Under the pieces are notes generated by a model that saw nothing but the letters and a program-made list of their open reading frames with translations, did no database searches and was not told where the DNA came from. Positions 19,766 through 28,885 of a stretch of DNA of 64,000 nt are shown one piece after another (the stretch's first letter is position 1; each line of letters opens with the position of its first letter). The translations under genes and the position numbers were made by a program. Origin of the DNA: Arthrobacter sp. ISL-72 (GTDB taxonomy: Bacteria > Actinomycetota > Actinomycetes > Actinomycetales > Micrococcaceae); contig NZ_JAGGPP010000001.1 of assembly GCF_018613755.1 (NCBI RefSeq), positions 248,001 through 312,000 on the forward strand, given 5' to 3'.

Positions 19766-20581
19766 ATGAGTGCGCAGCAGCCTGAAGACGTGTACACGCA
19801 CGGACACCACGAGTCGGTGGTCCGCGCCCATGCCTCGCGGACGGCTGAGAATTCAGCCGCGTTCGTGATTCCGCATCTCACCCGCGGTGCGTCGGTCCTG
19901 GACGTAGGATGCGGGCCAGGCAGCATCACCTGCGATTTTGCCGGGCTCGTCGCGCCCGGACATGTGACCGGGCTGGACCGCTCCCCGGACGTGATCGCCC
20001 GCGCCACGGAGCTCGCCACCGAACGCGGCGTGGAGAACGTCGAGTTCGTGGCCGGCAACATCTATGACCTCGACTTCGAGGACGGGACGTTCGACGTCGT
20101 CCATGCCCACCAGGTGCTGCAGCACCTGACGGATCCGGTGGAGGCGCTGCGCGAAATGCGCCGGGTGGCCAAGCCGGGCGGCATTGTGGCCGTGCGCGAC
20201 GCCGATTTCCACGGCATGAGCTGGTACCCTGCCATCCGCGAACTGGACGAGTGGATGGACCTGTACCAGAGGATCGCGCGCCGCAACGGCGCCGAGCCCG
20301 ATGCAGGGCGCCGCTTGGTTTCTTGGGTCCAGGCCGCTGGCTTTACCGACGTCGCCCCCACCAGCAGCAACTGGCTGTATGCCACGGGCCAGCAGCGCAG
20401 GTGGCAAGCCAGGGTGTGGGGCGAGCGCGTGCTGCACTCGGCGTTCGCGGACCAGGCGCTGGAGTACGGCTTCGCCAACGCAGCGGACCTGGCCCGGATC
20501 TCGGCAGGATGGCACCGCTGGGGCTCCACGGACGACGGCTGGTTCCTGATTCCCAACGGCGAGGTCATCGCCCGGGCCTAG
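19766..20581 (+). CDS. Class I SAM-dependent methyltransferase
   Basis: 271-residue methyltransferase. Motif I is VLDVGCGPGSITCDFA (about residues 46-61), the acidic loop is GLDRSPDVIARA, and motif III/post-I is FDVVHAHQVLQHLTDPVEALREMRRVAKPGG, a pattern of the UbiE/Methyltransf_11 group. The substrate cannot be read from the sequence, as these proteins methylate quinones, sterols or small secondary metabolites. It has its own promoter region downstream of the MarR remnant and no obvious operon partner. Confidence 0.88.
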   Translation: MSAQQPEDVYTHGHHESVVRAHASRTAENSAAFVIPHLTRGASVLDVGCGPGSITCDFAGLVAPGHVTGLDRSPDVIARATELATERGVENVEFVAGNIYDLDFEDGTFDVVHAHQVLQHLTDPVEALREMRRVAKPGGIVAVRDADFHGMSWYPAIRELDEWMDLYQRIARRNGAEPDAGRRLVSWVQAAGFTDVAPTSSNWLYATGQQRRWQARVWGERVLHSAFADQALEYGFANAADLARISAGWHRWGSTDDGWFLIPNGEVIARA

Positions 20582-20671
20582 GTTCGTCAGGTCCCCCAAC
20601 CGGGCGGCGCGATATCCACATAGGGCAAAAATCCTGTGAGTCGCGGACGATGCCAGCCATAGCCTCGGAGA

Positions 20672-21163
20672 ATGATCATTCAAGCAGGTTTCGACCTCGA
20701 GATTTTGGCCAGGCCGTTCATCGTCCAGGACGGAATTGTCCTCCCCAGGCTCGTGGTGATTGGCCTGGATGTCGATATGCAGCTGGACTGCCTGGAGGTT
20801 ATCAGTGAAAAATTCGGCGGGTCACTGGAACCCCATTTCGATGCAATTCTGAGTCCGCTGGACCCTGAATGGACCAAGTATTTTGCGATCGCCCATGCCG
20901 GAACTTGGTCAGAGCGCGACTACTACCCTGAGGATCCAATTCATCGTAAGGCGACGAAGCTGGCGCGCGTGGCAGCGCAGCGGGGGTTCCGCATGATCGG
21001 GCATTTCGGCCAGGACGAAACCGGGCACATGTCTGCCGGCGCCCATTACTACTTTGATCAATACCCGAGCCATGATGACCTCCCATGCACCATGACTCAC
21101 TGGGAGAGCTCACACCTACAGCACATGTGCCGCACATGTGCCGGCGCTGCGGCGCCTGACTGA
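20672..21163 (+). CDS. Hypothetical protein, 163 residues
   Basis: I recognise no family. The protein looks globular and cytosolic: no signal peptide or membrane segment, mixed composition with several His, Asp and Cys residues in the C-terminal half (HAGTWSERDYYPEDPIHRKA; GHFGQDETGHMSAGAHYYFDQY; HLQHMCRTCAG), which might bind metal. A weak CGGAGA ribosome site precedes the ATG. The third-position GC looks lower than in neighbouring genes, which may mark acquired DNA. The reading frame is uninterrupted and has no better competitor on either strand. Confidence 0.6.
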   Translation: MIIQAGFDLEILARPFIVQDGIVLPRLVVIGLDVDMQLDCLEVISEKFGGSLEPHFDAILSPLDPEWTKYFAIAHAGTWSERDYYPEDPIHRKATKLARVAAQRGFRMIGHFGQDETGHMSAGAHYYFDQYPSHDDLPCTMTHWESSHLQHMCRTCAGAAAPD

Positions 21164-21235
21164 TCGCCTTGGGCCCATTCCCCTGGGGCACGTCTGTCCC
21201 TAGGATGCTGAGGGAACCCAATCGAGGAGAACCCA

Positions 21236-21784
21236 ATGCGAACATTGATGGCAGGACTTTTCTATTCGGTGGACGGCGTGGTTGAGTCGCCCAACCTCTG
21301 GCAGTTCGACAGTTTCGACGACGAACTCGGCGCCGGGATGAACCAAATGATGGCCCGTGTGGACACCGGCATCATGGGCAGGGTGGGCTACGAGCAATGG
21401 GTTAGCTACTGGCCAAGCGCGGCCGATGACGCCGATTTTGGAACGTTCATCAACAAGCTGCCGAAGTTCGTGGCCTCAAGGACCCTCTCAGGGGACCTCG
21501 GATGGCAGAACTCGAGCCTCATGGACGCTCCGCTGGAGGAGTTCGTGGCCAGCCTCAAGGAGGGCGACGGCGGCGACATTGCTGTTTTCGCCAGCATCTC
21601 CCTGACGCGGCAGCTCTTGTTCGCCGGCCTGCTCGACTCCCTGATGCTGATGGTCCACCCGGTGGTGGCCGGGAGCGGGCGGCGGTTGTTCGAGGACGGC
21701 GACCCGGTGACGCGGCTGGAGCTCCAGGATTCGCAGCGGACCAGCAAGGGGAACATGGTCCTCAGCTACCGCCTCCGCCCCTAA
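21236..21784 (+). CDS. DHFR-like / RibD C-terminal domain protein
   Basis: 182-residue protein of the RibD_C superfamily (dihydrofolate reductase fold). The N-terminus MRTLMAGLFYSVDGVVESPNLW, the segment ARVDTGIMGRVGYEQWVSYWP and the NADPH-side motif GDIAVFASISLTRQLLFAGLLDSLMLMVHPVVAGSGRRLF are typical. Family members are widespread stand-alone reductases of unknown substrate in actinobacteria. A GAGGAGA ribosome site is present. The LysE-type gene starts nine bases after the stop, so the two may be co-transcribed. Confidence 0.85.
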   Translation: MRTLMAGLFYSVDGVVESPNLWQFDSFDDELGAGMNQMMARVDTGIMGRVGYEQWVSYWPSAADDADFGTFINKLPKFVASRTLSGDLGWQNSSLMDAPLEEFVASLKEGDGGDIAVFASISLTRQLLFAGLLDSLMLMVHPVVAGSGRRLFEDGDPVTRLELQDSQRTSKGNMVLSYRLRP

Positions 21785-21793
21785 AATGGATGG

Positions 21794-22417
21794 GTGCAAC
21801 CCTCCCTTTGGCTGGCCTTGGCCGGCGCCGGCGTCCTGATCAGCTTCACCCCCGGAGCGGGTGCCATCAACACGATGAGCAACTCGCTGAATTCGGGTTT
21901 CCGCCGCTCCATCTGGGGGATCCTGGGCCAGCAGGCCGCGCTGGTGGTCCACGTTCTGATCGTGGCACTGGGCGTAGGTGTCCTGGTTGCAAGCTCGCCG
22001 GTGGCCTTCAACGTGATCCGGTACGCGGGCGCCGCCTACTTGGTCTATCTGGGCATCCGTCAGTTCCTGCACAAGCCGGACCTGGACCAGGAGAAAGCGG
22101 CCGAACTCCGGAACGAACCGGCCGCCTCCATGTTCCGCCGTGGGCTTTGGGTCAACCTGCTGAACCCCAAGGCCGTGGTCTTTTTCCTGGCGTTTATGCC
22201 CCAGTTCATCAGGCCGGAGCAACCGCTGCTGCCCCAGTACCTTGCCCTGACCGCTACGGTGGTGGTCATCGACATTCTGGTGATGTGGTTTTTCTTCGCC
22301 GCCGCCGCCAAGTCGTTCCAGCGGTTTACGCATAACGCGCAAGGGCAGAAGGTCCTCAACCGGACCTTCGGTGTGCTTTTCGTGGCCGTCGGAATCATGC
22401 TCGCGCTGATCCACTAG
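21794..22417 (+). CDS. LysE/RhtB-family amino-acid exporter
   Basis: 207-residue membrane protein with six hydrophobic segments. It opens QPSLWLALAGAGVLISFTPGAGAINTMSNSL (the LysE/RhtB N-terminal signature around TPGPGAxN) and has the conserved WVNLLNPKAVVFFLAFMPQFI. Members export lysine, homoserine, threonine or related compounds. The start is GTG at 21794, since both nearby ATGs are in other frames. It follows the DHFR-like gene closely. Confidence 0.88.
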   Translation: MQPSLWLALAGAGVLISFTPGAGAINTMSNSLNSGFRRSIWGILGQQAALVVHVLIVALGVGVLVASSPVAFNVIRYAGAAYLVYLGIRQFLHKPDLDQEKAAELRNEPAASMFRRGLWVNLLNPKAVVFFLAFMPQFIRPEQPLLPQYLALTATVVVIDILVMWFFFAAAAKSFQRFTHNAQGQKVLNRTFGVLFVAVGIMLALIH

Positions 22418-22543
22418 CCGGGGCCGCGGCGGGCAGGGCAATTTCCCGCCAAAGCCCCGTGCAGGGCATCCGTAGGTGCCGGGGCCACAACCCACATTCC
22501 GGATCCCGGCAAAAATGTCGGTGCCCCCTGTCATGCTGTGGGT

Positions 22544-24085
22544 ATGGAAAGCAGAGCAGCTGTGGTGGCGTTGGAGGGCATCGAGTCCTCCGTCGCTGCG
22601 TTGGCTGTTTGTGTCCGCGGCGCGGCCGGTGAGGTGGCCCCGACCGGTGTTGATCCGGCGGGCGGGGATCCGGCGGGCGGGGATCCGGCCGGCGGGGATC
22701 CGTTGCGGGATCAGGCGGATGCGTTCCTGGACGGCCTGGCGGAGGCGGGCAGGGCGGAGGCCCGGCTGGCCGCGCTGAAGGTGCACCTGGCCGCGGGCTA
22801 CGCCGCCGCGGCGGAGGCTTTGGCGGCACCGGCAAAGTCCCCGCAGGAGCACACGGCGCAGGAGATGGCGGTGACCGCGGAGGTCGCGTGTGTGCTGACG
22901 GTCAGTGAACGCAGTGCCGGTGCCTTGCTGTGTGAGGCCCGCACCCTGACCGCCGGGCTGCCGTTGACGCTGGCCGCGTTGCAGGCCGGGACCATTTCGT
23001 GGCAGCACGCACGGATCCTGTGTGATGAAACAGCGAACCTGGAACCGGCCGCCGCCGCCGCGTTGGAAGCGCATTTCCTGGACCCGGACGCGGTGAACCC
23101 GGCCCGGGGTTGCCCGGCCGGGGAACTGGTGCCTGGCCGGTTCCGGGCCAAGGCACGGGCCTGGCGGGAGCGGCACCACCCGGTGAGCATCGAGACCCGT
23201 CATACCAAGGGCGCCGCGGACCGGCGGCTGGAGTATGTTCCGGACCGGGACGGGATGGCGTGGCTTTCGGCGTACCTGCCGGCCGATACCGCGGCGGGGA
23301 TCTGGGACCGGGCCACCACCGCCGCACGTGCCTTGCAGGGCCCCGCAGAATCACGGACCCTGACGCAGCTCCGGGTGGATGTTGCTTCCGAGTGGCTGCT
23401 GGGCGGTGTGATGGAGGGAACCCCGTCCCCGGCCGCGCAGGTCCTGGTCACCGTCCCGGTGTTTTCGCTGCTCGGTCTGACGGAGGAACCGGCCATGCTG
23501 GACGGGTACGGGCCGATCCCGCCGTCCATGGCCCGCCGCCTCGTCGCGGACGGCGCCGCCTCGTTCCGGCGGGTCCTGACCGACCCGCGTAACGGGGCAC
23601 CCTTGGAAATCGGACGCAGCACCTACCGGATCCCGCCGACCTTGCGGCAATGGCTCCGGCTCCGGGACGGGCGCTGCCCTTTTCCCGGGTGCAACAACCC
23701 CTCCCTGGACAACGACGCGGACCACCTCCTGGCCTGGGCAGACGGCGGAACTACCGGGATCAGCAACCTCGGCCAGCCCTGCCGCAGGCACCACCGACTG
23801 AAACACACCACAGCCTGGACCCCCGTCGGCGCGACAGCCAACGAACCACCCGGCTGGACTTCACCCGCCGGACGGTCCTACCGCAGCGAACACCAGGACT
23901 GGGAACCACCACACTGGCCCGAGTTGACCGGCCCCGGGGACGAAGACCAAGGCAGCGAACCGCCCGACCTGTCCGACTGGACGGATTGGGTGGAGAGCGC
24001 GGAAAACCCTTACGACGCCGGGGGCCTCGGCCCGCCACTACCGGTGGATCCCTTCCCTGAATGGGCGTTCTTCACAGCCGCCTAG
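22544..24085 (+). CDS. DUF222 / HNH endonuclease domain protein
   Basis: 513-residue protein of the actinobacterial 13E12-repeat family: a large helical DUF222 domain (about 60-350) followed by a C-terminal HNH nuclease domain with RDGRCPFPGCNNPSLDNDADHLLAWADGG and CRRHHRLKH, so the His and Cys ligands are present. These genes occur in many near-identical copies per genome, and their role is unsettled. I prefer the ATG at 22544 over a GTG six bases upstream. Residues 38-54 contain DPAGG three times, encoded by a 15-base tandem repeat. It is convergent with the CoA ligase cluster. Confidence 0.85.
   Translation: MESRAAVVALEGIESSVAALAVCVRGAAGEVAPTGVDPAGGDPAGGDPAGGDPLRDQADAFLDGLAEAGRAEARLAALKVHLAAGYAAAAEALAAPAKSPQEHTAQEMAVTAEVACVLTVSERSAGALLCEARTLTAGLPLTLAALQAGTISWQHARILCDETANLEPAAAAALEAHFLDPDAVNPARGCPAGELVPGRFRAKARAWRERHHPVSIETRHTKGAADRRLEYVPDRDGMAWLSAYLPADTAAGIWDRATTAARALQGPAESRTLTQLRVDVASEWLLGGVMEGTPSPAAQVLVTVPVFSLLGLTEEPAMLDGYGPIPPSMARRLVADGAASFRRVLTDPRNGAPLEIGRSTYRIPPTLRQWLRLRDGRCPFPGCNNPSLDNDADHLLAWADGGTTGISNLGQPCRRHHRLKHTTAWTPVGATANEPPGWTSPAGRSYRSEHQDWEPPHWPELTGPGDEDQGSEPPDLSDWTDWVESAENPYDAGGLGPPLPVDPFPEWAFFTAA
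22652..22696 (+). repeat. Tandem 15-base repeat inside the DUF222/HNH gene
   Basis: Three units of GATCCGGCGGGCGGG (the third with one change) in frame, encoding DPAGG three times, plus a partial fourth. Being a multiple of three, copy-number change would keep the frame. Confidence 0.85.
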
Positions 24086-24144
24086 GGTCACCCCTCCTCA
24101 ACGGAAACGGCCTCTGTTCAGGATGCCGCCGGCGAACTTGCACG

Positions 24145-25710
24145 CTACTGCAGCTGGCCGTTCGCTGGCATGAGCTTCCGCAGGTCCGTTTTCCGGATCT
24201 TCCCGCTGGCTGTCCGGGGCATCTCGTCCACGAACACCACTGACTTGGGGATCTTGTAGCGGGCCAGCCGGCCCTCCAGGTGAGCACGCAGCTGCTCTTC
24301 GCTCAGCTGCGCTCCCTCGCGAAGGGTCACCACCGCCCGGGGAACCTCACCCCATTTGTCGTCCGGGACGCCGATCACCGCTACGCTGCCCACAGCTTCC
24401 AGTTCGGCGATGGCTGCCTCGACCTCCGCCGGATAGATGTTCTCGCCGCCGGAGATGATCATGTCCTTGATGCGGTCCGAGACAAACAGGAAGCCCTCCT
24501 CGTCCTGGAAGCCCAGGTCGCCGGAGCGGAACCAGGTGCAATCCGCATAGCTATCGGCGGTGGCATCGGGACGGTTCCAGTACTCCCTGATGACGTTGGG
24601 CCCGGAGACCTGGATCTCCCCCACCTGCCCCACCTCGGCCGGTCCGCCCAAGGGATTGGCGATGCGAACGTCGGTGAAGAAGTGCGGCAAGCCTGCGGAC
24701 CCCGCTTTCTCCCGGGATCGTGCCACGGGCAGCATGGTGGCGCCGGGCGCGGTTTCGGTCATGCCGTAGCAGCTGGTGAAGCCGATGCCGCGCTCCTCGT
24801 AGGCGTCCAGCACGCGTCGTGGAATTGCCGACCCGCCGCACGTGAGCTTGTCCAGGGAGCCGAGGTCCGCCGTCGGCCAGTCCGGATGGTCGCAGAGCAT
24901 CTGGAACGTCGTGGGAACGCCATTCAGGGTGGTGACCTTGTGCTGGCTGACCAGTCCAAGCACCCTGCCGGCGTCGAACTTGGCTTCGAGGACCACCGTG
25001 GCGCCCTTGAGCAGCATCGGGAGCAGCCCCATATCCAGTGACGCCACGTGGAATAGCGGGGAGATCATCAGCGCCACGTCGTTCCGGCTCAGGTCCATGT
25101 CCACCACGGTGTTAAAGCAGTTCCAGGTGATGTTGCCGTGCGTCAGCAACGCACCCTTCGGCCTGCCGGTGGTGCCGGAGGTGTAGAGAATCATGGCGCC
25201 GTCCTCGAGGCCTACGGCCACGTCCAGCGGAGTCGCGGCAGCCGCCTGAAGCACCCCTTCATAATGTTCGACGCCGGATGGCAGCCCAACAGCGGAACTT
25301 TCCGTACCGCCGTCGGACGCCACAACGAAGCGGTGGGTCACCGCGGTGTCCACGACGGACGCTGCCGCCACGGCATCAAGTGCGCTCGCGTTCACCAGCA
25401 GCCGAGCCCCGGAGTCCTGCAGCTGGAACTGCAGCTCGGGAGCCGCAAGCCGCGTGTTCAGCGGGACGAAGATGGCACCCAGCAGCCCGCAGGCGAAGAA
25501 GGTCTCCACGAAGGACGGATCGTTCTCGCCGAGGTACGCCACCCTATCGCCCTTGGCCACTCCCCTGCAGCCAAGGGCGTTGGCCAGCCGGTCCGTGCGC
25601 TCGGCGAGCTGGCCGTAGCTGACGGCTCGGTCCGCCGACACGAGGGCTGTCTTGGGTCCGGACTTCTGGCGGCGGCGGTGCAGCCAGGATCCAACTCCGT
25701 TGTTGTCCAT
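24145..25710 (-). CDS. Acyl-CoA synthetase (CouL-like CoA ligase)
   Basis: 521-residue AMP-forming ligase. The P-loop-like motif MILYTSGTTGRPKGALLTH (about 170-188), the A5 motif GFTSCYGMTETAPG and the C-terminal hinge RSGDLGFQDEEGFLFVSDRIKDMI plus catalytic-lysine region MPRTASGKIRKTDLRK are all present. It activates a carboxylic acid as its CoA thioester, the entry step of the pathway encoded upstream. Context (MHS importer, hydratase, dehydrogenase, amidohydrolase, MarR) suggests a phenylpropanoid such as p-hydroxycinnamate rather than a fatty acid. It is the last gene of the operon. Confidence 0.85.
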   Translation of the reverse strand: MDNNGVGSWLHRRRQKSGPKTALVSADRAVSYGQLAERTDRLANALGCRGVAKGDRVAYLGENDPSFVETFFACGLLGAIFVPLNTRLAAPELQFQLQDSGARLLVNASALDAVAAASVVDTAVTHRFVVASDGGTESSAVGLPSGVEHYEGVLQAAAATPLDVAVGLEDGAMILYTSGTTGRPKGALLTHGNITWNCFNTVVDMDLSRNDVALMISPLFHVASLDMGLLPMLLKGATVVLEAKFDAGRVLGLVSQHKVTTLNGVPTTFQMLCDHPDWPTADLGSLDKLTCGGSAIPRRVLDAYEERGIGFTSCYGMTETAPGATMLPVARSREKAGSAGLPHFFTDVRIANPLGGPAEVGQVGEIQVSGPNVIREYWNRPDATADSYADCTWFRSGDLGFQDEEGFLFVSDRIKDMIISGGENIYPAEVEAAIAELEAVGSVAVIGVPDDKWGEVPRAVVTLREGAQLSEEQLRAHLEGRLARYKIPKSVVFVDEMPRTASGKIRKTDLRKLMPANGQLQ

Positions 25711-25720
25711 GCTTGTGCTC

Positions 25721-27046
25721 CTAATCGACCGAAGTGAGGTCGTTATTCTTAGACTCCCGCGTCAGCAGGATGAAGACAATCGAAACCGTTGCCATGACGG
25801 ACAGGAAGACCACCACGGGGACGACGCTCTGTCCGGAATCCTTGTACAGGCCGGCAACGATTCCCGGTGTGAAGCCCGCGCCGATCAGCGTGGCCAGCTG
25901 GTAGCCCACCGCGGCGCCGGTGTAACGGGAGGTGGTGCCAAACTGCTCCGACACAAACGCCGCCAGCGGTCCGTACAGGCTCGAGTGCAGCACCAGGGCC
26001 ACGGTAAACGCCAGGAAGACCAGGCCGACGTTCCCGGAGCCGAGCATTCCGAACATCGGGAACAGGTAGGCGACGAACAGGGCCAGTCCGGCAACCATCA
26101 CGGGCCGGCGGCCAAAGCGGTCGGACAGCCTTCCGCCGAGCAGGACGAACAGGATGGAGATGGCCGAAGCACCGGCGAAGGCGTACAGCACGCCCTGCTG
26201 CGGGGCACCTTTGGACACCGCGTAGGTAATGGAGAACGTGGGCAGCACCACCTGCAAACCGAAGCCCGCGGCACCGGCGAACATGATCATGATCAGGGCC
26301 TTGGGGCGGCGCAGCACTTCAAGCAGCGGAATCTTGCGCTTGGCGCCATCCCTGCTTTCCTTGGCCACTGCCTCGGCGAAGATGGGGCTCTCGGAGACCC
26401 GCAACCTGACGAACATCCCGACAATCAGGAGCACAAAGGACAGCAGGAACGGCACCCGCCAGCCCCAGGCAAGGAAGGCCTCCTGCGGCAAGGCGGAGAA
26501 GATGCCCATCACTACCGTGCCGAGCACGGCGCCGGTGGGGGCGCCGGCGTTGACGAAGGACGCTGCAAAGCCCCGCCGTTTGGGATCAGAGTGTTCCAGG
26601 GCCATGAGCGCGGCGCCGCCCCACTCACCGCCGACGGCGATTCCCTGGCAGACCCGGAGGAGTACCAGGATGACGCCGCCCCAGGGGCCGATCATGCCGG
26701 CGCCGGGAATCAGGCCGATAAGAGTGGAGGCAATGCCCATCACCGCCATGGAGACGATGAGCATGCCCTTGCGGCCCACGCGGTCGCCGAAGTGGCCGAA
26801 AATGACGCCGCCGAGCGGCCGGGCAAGGTAGCCGGCGGCGAACGTGGCGTAGGCGGCGACGACGCCCACCCACTCGTCCGTCCCGGCAAAGAAGACCTTC
26901 GGGAAGGCCACGGCAGCGGCCGTGGCGTACAGCAGGAAGTCGTAGAACTCGATGGTGCTGCCCAGATAGCTGGACATAATGACCGTGCGCGCTTCTTTGC
27001 GCTTCGCGGCCGTCGCCGCAGGTGCGAGCGTGGTGCGTCCTGACAT
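25721..27046 (-). CDS. MFS transporter, metabolite:H+ symporter type
   Basis: 441-residue major-facilitator protein with 12 hydrophobic segments. The N-terminal STIEFYDFLLYATAAAVAFPKVFF and the loop GHFGDRVGRKGML (motif A) are typical of the MHS subfamily (ProP, ShiA, aromatic-acid importers), as is LRVCQGIAVGGEWGGAALM. Within this cluster it probably imports the acid activated by the downstream ligase, as CouT does in Rhodococcus. A ten-base gap to the ligase supports one operon. Confidence 0.88.
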   Translation of the reverse strand: MSGRTTLAPAATAAKRKEARTVIMSSYLGSTIEFYDFLLYATAAAVAFPKVFFAGTDEWVGVVAAYATFAAGYLARPLGGVIFGHFGDRVGRKGMLIVSMAVMGIASTLIGLIPGAGMIGPWGGVILVLLRVCQGIAVGGEWGGAALMALEHSDPKRRGFAASFVNAGAPTGAVLGTVVMGIFSALPQEAFLAWGWRVPFLLSFVLLIVGMFVRLRVSESPIFAEAVAKESRDGAKRKIPLLEVLRRPKALIMIMFAGAAGFGLQVVLPTFSITYAVSKGAPQQGVLYAFAGASAISILFVLLGGRLSDRFGRRPVMVAGLALFVAYLFPMFGMLGSGNVGLVFLAFTVALVLHSSLYGPLAAFVSEQFGTTSRYTGAAVGYQLATLIGAGFTPGIVAGLYKDSGQSVVPVVVFLSVMATVSIVFILLTRESKNNDLTSVD

Positions 27047-27079
27047 GGCTGTTCCTTAGGACAGAGGGATAAGGGCGGT

Positions 27080-27535
27080 CTACTTGTAGAAGCGGGCGAG
27101 GAATTCGGCCACGACGGCGGGCCGCTCCTGGCCTTCGATTTCGATGGTGTTGGACACCTTGATCTGGGCGCCGCCCTTGACCTCGGTGACTTCGGCGATG
27201 GTGGCCTGCATCCGGATCCGCGAGCCCACCTTCACCGGTGACGTGAAGCGGACCTTGTCCAGTCCGTAGTTCACTTTGGTGGTCACGCCGTCGACGTCGA
27301 ACAGCTCGCCCCAGAACGGGATGATGAGCGAGAGCGTGAGGAAGCCGTGCGCGATCGGGGTGCCGAACGGGCCCTCCTTGGCACGTTCGGGGTCCACATG
27401 GATCCACTGGTCATCGCCGGTGGCGTCGGCAAATTTGTTGATCTGTTCCTGCGTGATTTCGCGGTATTCGGTCACGCCGAGGTCGGTTCCGGCGAGCGTG
27501 AGCAGTTTGTCGAAGTCGACGACGAGATTGGGCAT
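27080..27535 (-). CDS. MaoC-family (R)-enoyl-CoA hydratase
   Basis: 151-residue hot-dog-fold hydratase. The hydratase-2 motif is complete: DQWIHVDPERAKEGPFGTPIAHGFLTLSL, with the catalytic Asp and His. It hydrates the 2-enoyl-CoA to 3-hydroxyacyl-CoA, the step after the ligase or dehydrogenase. The length is typical for single-domain members. Gaps of 33 bases to the transporter and 113 bases to the acyl-CoA dehydrogenase are compatible with one transcript. Confidence 0.9.
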   Translation of the reverse strand: MPNLVVDFDKLLTLAGTDLGVTEYREITQEQINKFADATGDDQWIHVDPERAKEGPFGTPIAHGFLTLSLIIPFWGELFDVDGVTTKVNYGLDKVRFTSPVKVGSRIRMQATIAEVTEVKGGAQIKVSNTIEIEGQERPAVVAEFLARFYK

Positions 27536-27648
27536 CTTTGCCTCCTGTGGCGGTGTTTCGGTTGCGGTTTTTGGAGTTGCTGAAGTACGACGGCGGTGCG
27601 GTGCCGCCGCCGTCGGGGTTCAGTTGTGGTTGAGTCGGGTTCGCGCGG

Positions 27649-28884
27649 CTAGCGTGCGAAGGCGCTTTCGCCGGTGAGGGCGCGGCCGACGATGAGGGCG
27701 TTGATTTCGTGCGTGCCTTCATAGGAGTAGACGGCTTCGGCGTCGGCGTGGAACCGGGCGGCGCCGGCGGCGAGCGTGATGCCGTTGCCGCCCACCACTT
27801 CCCGGGCGAGCGCCACGGTTTCACGCATCAGCAGGGACGTGTGCATTTTGGCCAGGGCAGAGTCCTGGTCGCGGTAGGTCCCTTTGGCCTGCTGTTCGGT
27901 CAGCCGGACCACCAGAGACAGGCTGGCCGTGACGTTGCCGAGCATCCGGGCCAGTTTTTCCTGGACCAGCTGAAACGATCCCAGCGGGCGGCCGAACTGG
28001 TTCCGTTCGGTGACATAGGCCAGGGCGGCTTCGAACGCTCCGGCCTGGATGCCGGTGGCGATCCAGGCGACGTCGGAGCGCATGGCCCGGAGCATCGCGG
28101 CGACGTCCCGGAACGAGTTCACGTTGTGCAGCCGCATGGCCTCGGAAACGCGAACGCCCTCCAGGGTGATGTGGGCGTTCTGCATCATCCGCAGCGCGGT
28201 CTTGCCGTGGATCTTCTGCAGGGTAACGCCCTCCGCTTCCCGGTCGACGAGGAAGGCCTTGACCTGTCCGTCCGCCAAGTCCCGGGCGAACACGGCAAGC
28301 ACATCCGCCGTGGCGGCGCCGCCGATCCAGCGCTTGGCGCCGTCCAGGACCCATGTGCCGTCACCTTGCCGGCACGCGGTGGTGGCCAGGCCGCCGGCGA
28401 TGTCTGAACCGGACTCCGGTTCGGTGAGTGAGAAGACGCCCTTGAGCGTGAAGTCAATGACCTTCGGCATCCATTCGGCCTGCTGCTCCGGCGAGGCGCC
28501 CACGCGGATGGCAGTGCGGAAGAGCCCGGCCTGGGCGGTGTACCAGGTGGCCAGCGAGGCGTCCGTACGGGCGAGCTCGAAGATGCGGAAGCCCTGGTAG
28601 AGGCCACGGGCGGGGCCGCGTTCCAGACCCCGGCCCGTCAGTTCAGCGGGCTCCATAAGGTCGAGGTCGATCAGGGGTTGTGCGAGCTGCTCCGGAAACT
28701 CGCCGCGCTCCCAGTAGTCGGCCAGCAACGGTTTTGCTTCCCGGTCCAGGAAGTCGCGGAGCCGTCCCAGCACGCGGCGTTCGCCGTCGGTCAGGAGGGA
28801 CTCTGCGTCGTACCAGTCGGCAACGTCGTAGAGCCTTGTGTTTTCCGGGTCAACCACGGCGGGCTCCGCCGTCGTCGTATTCAT
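27649..28884 (-). CDS. Acyl-CoA dehydrogenase
   Basis: 411-residue FAD enzyme. It shows GVFSLTEPESGSDIAGG (FAD/substrate loop), DGAKRWIGGAATADVLAVFAR, ERNQFGRPLGSFQLVQEKLA and the catalytic-glutamate segment YSYEGTHEINALIVGRALTG, the arrangement of the glutaryl-CoA dehydrogenase-like branch. It would form the enoyl-CoA from a saturated side chain (for example 3-phenylpropionyl-CoA), so the cluster may handle both saturated and unsaturated phenylpropanoids. The amidohydrolase gene ends one base upstream of its start. Confidence 0.9.
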   Translation of the reverse strand: MNTTTAEPAVVDPENTRLYDVADWYDAESLLTDGERRVLGRLRDFLDREAKPLLADYWERGEFPEQLAQPLIDLDLMEPAELTGRGLERGPARGLYQGFRIFELARTDASLATWYTAQAGLFRTAIRVGASPEQQAEWMPKVIDFTLKGVFSLTEPESGSDIAGGLATTACRQGDGTWVLDGAKRWIGGAATADVLAVFARDLADGQVKAFLVDREAEGVTLQKIHGKTALRMMQNAHITLEGVRVSEAMRLHNVNSFRDVAAMLRAMRSDVAWIATGIQAGAFEAALAYVTERNQFGRPLGSFQLVQEKLARMLGNVTASLSLVVRLTEQQAKGTYRDQDSALAKMHTSLLMRETVALAREVVGGNGITLAAGAARFHADAEAVYSYEGTHEINALIVGRALTGESAFAR

Positions 28885-28885
28885 T

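Noticed and set aside
21488..23203. 571-codon open frame on the minus strand
   Set aside because: Covers the DHFR-like, LysE and DUF222 genes on the opposite strand. The translation is low-complexity, with runs of Arg and Gln.
22544..24085. Homing endonuclease or mobile element
   Set aside because: HNH is present but in a DUF222 context; there are no transposase, terminal repeats or intron features around it.
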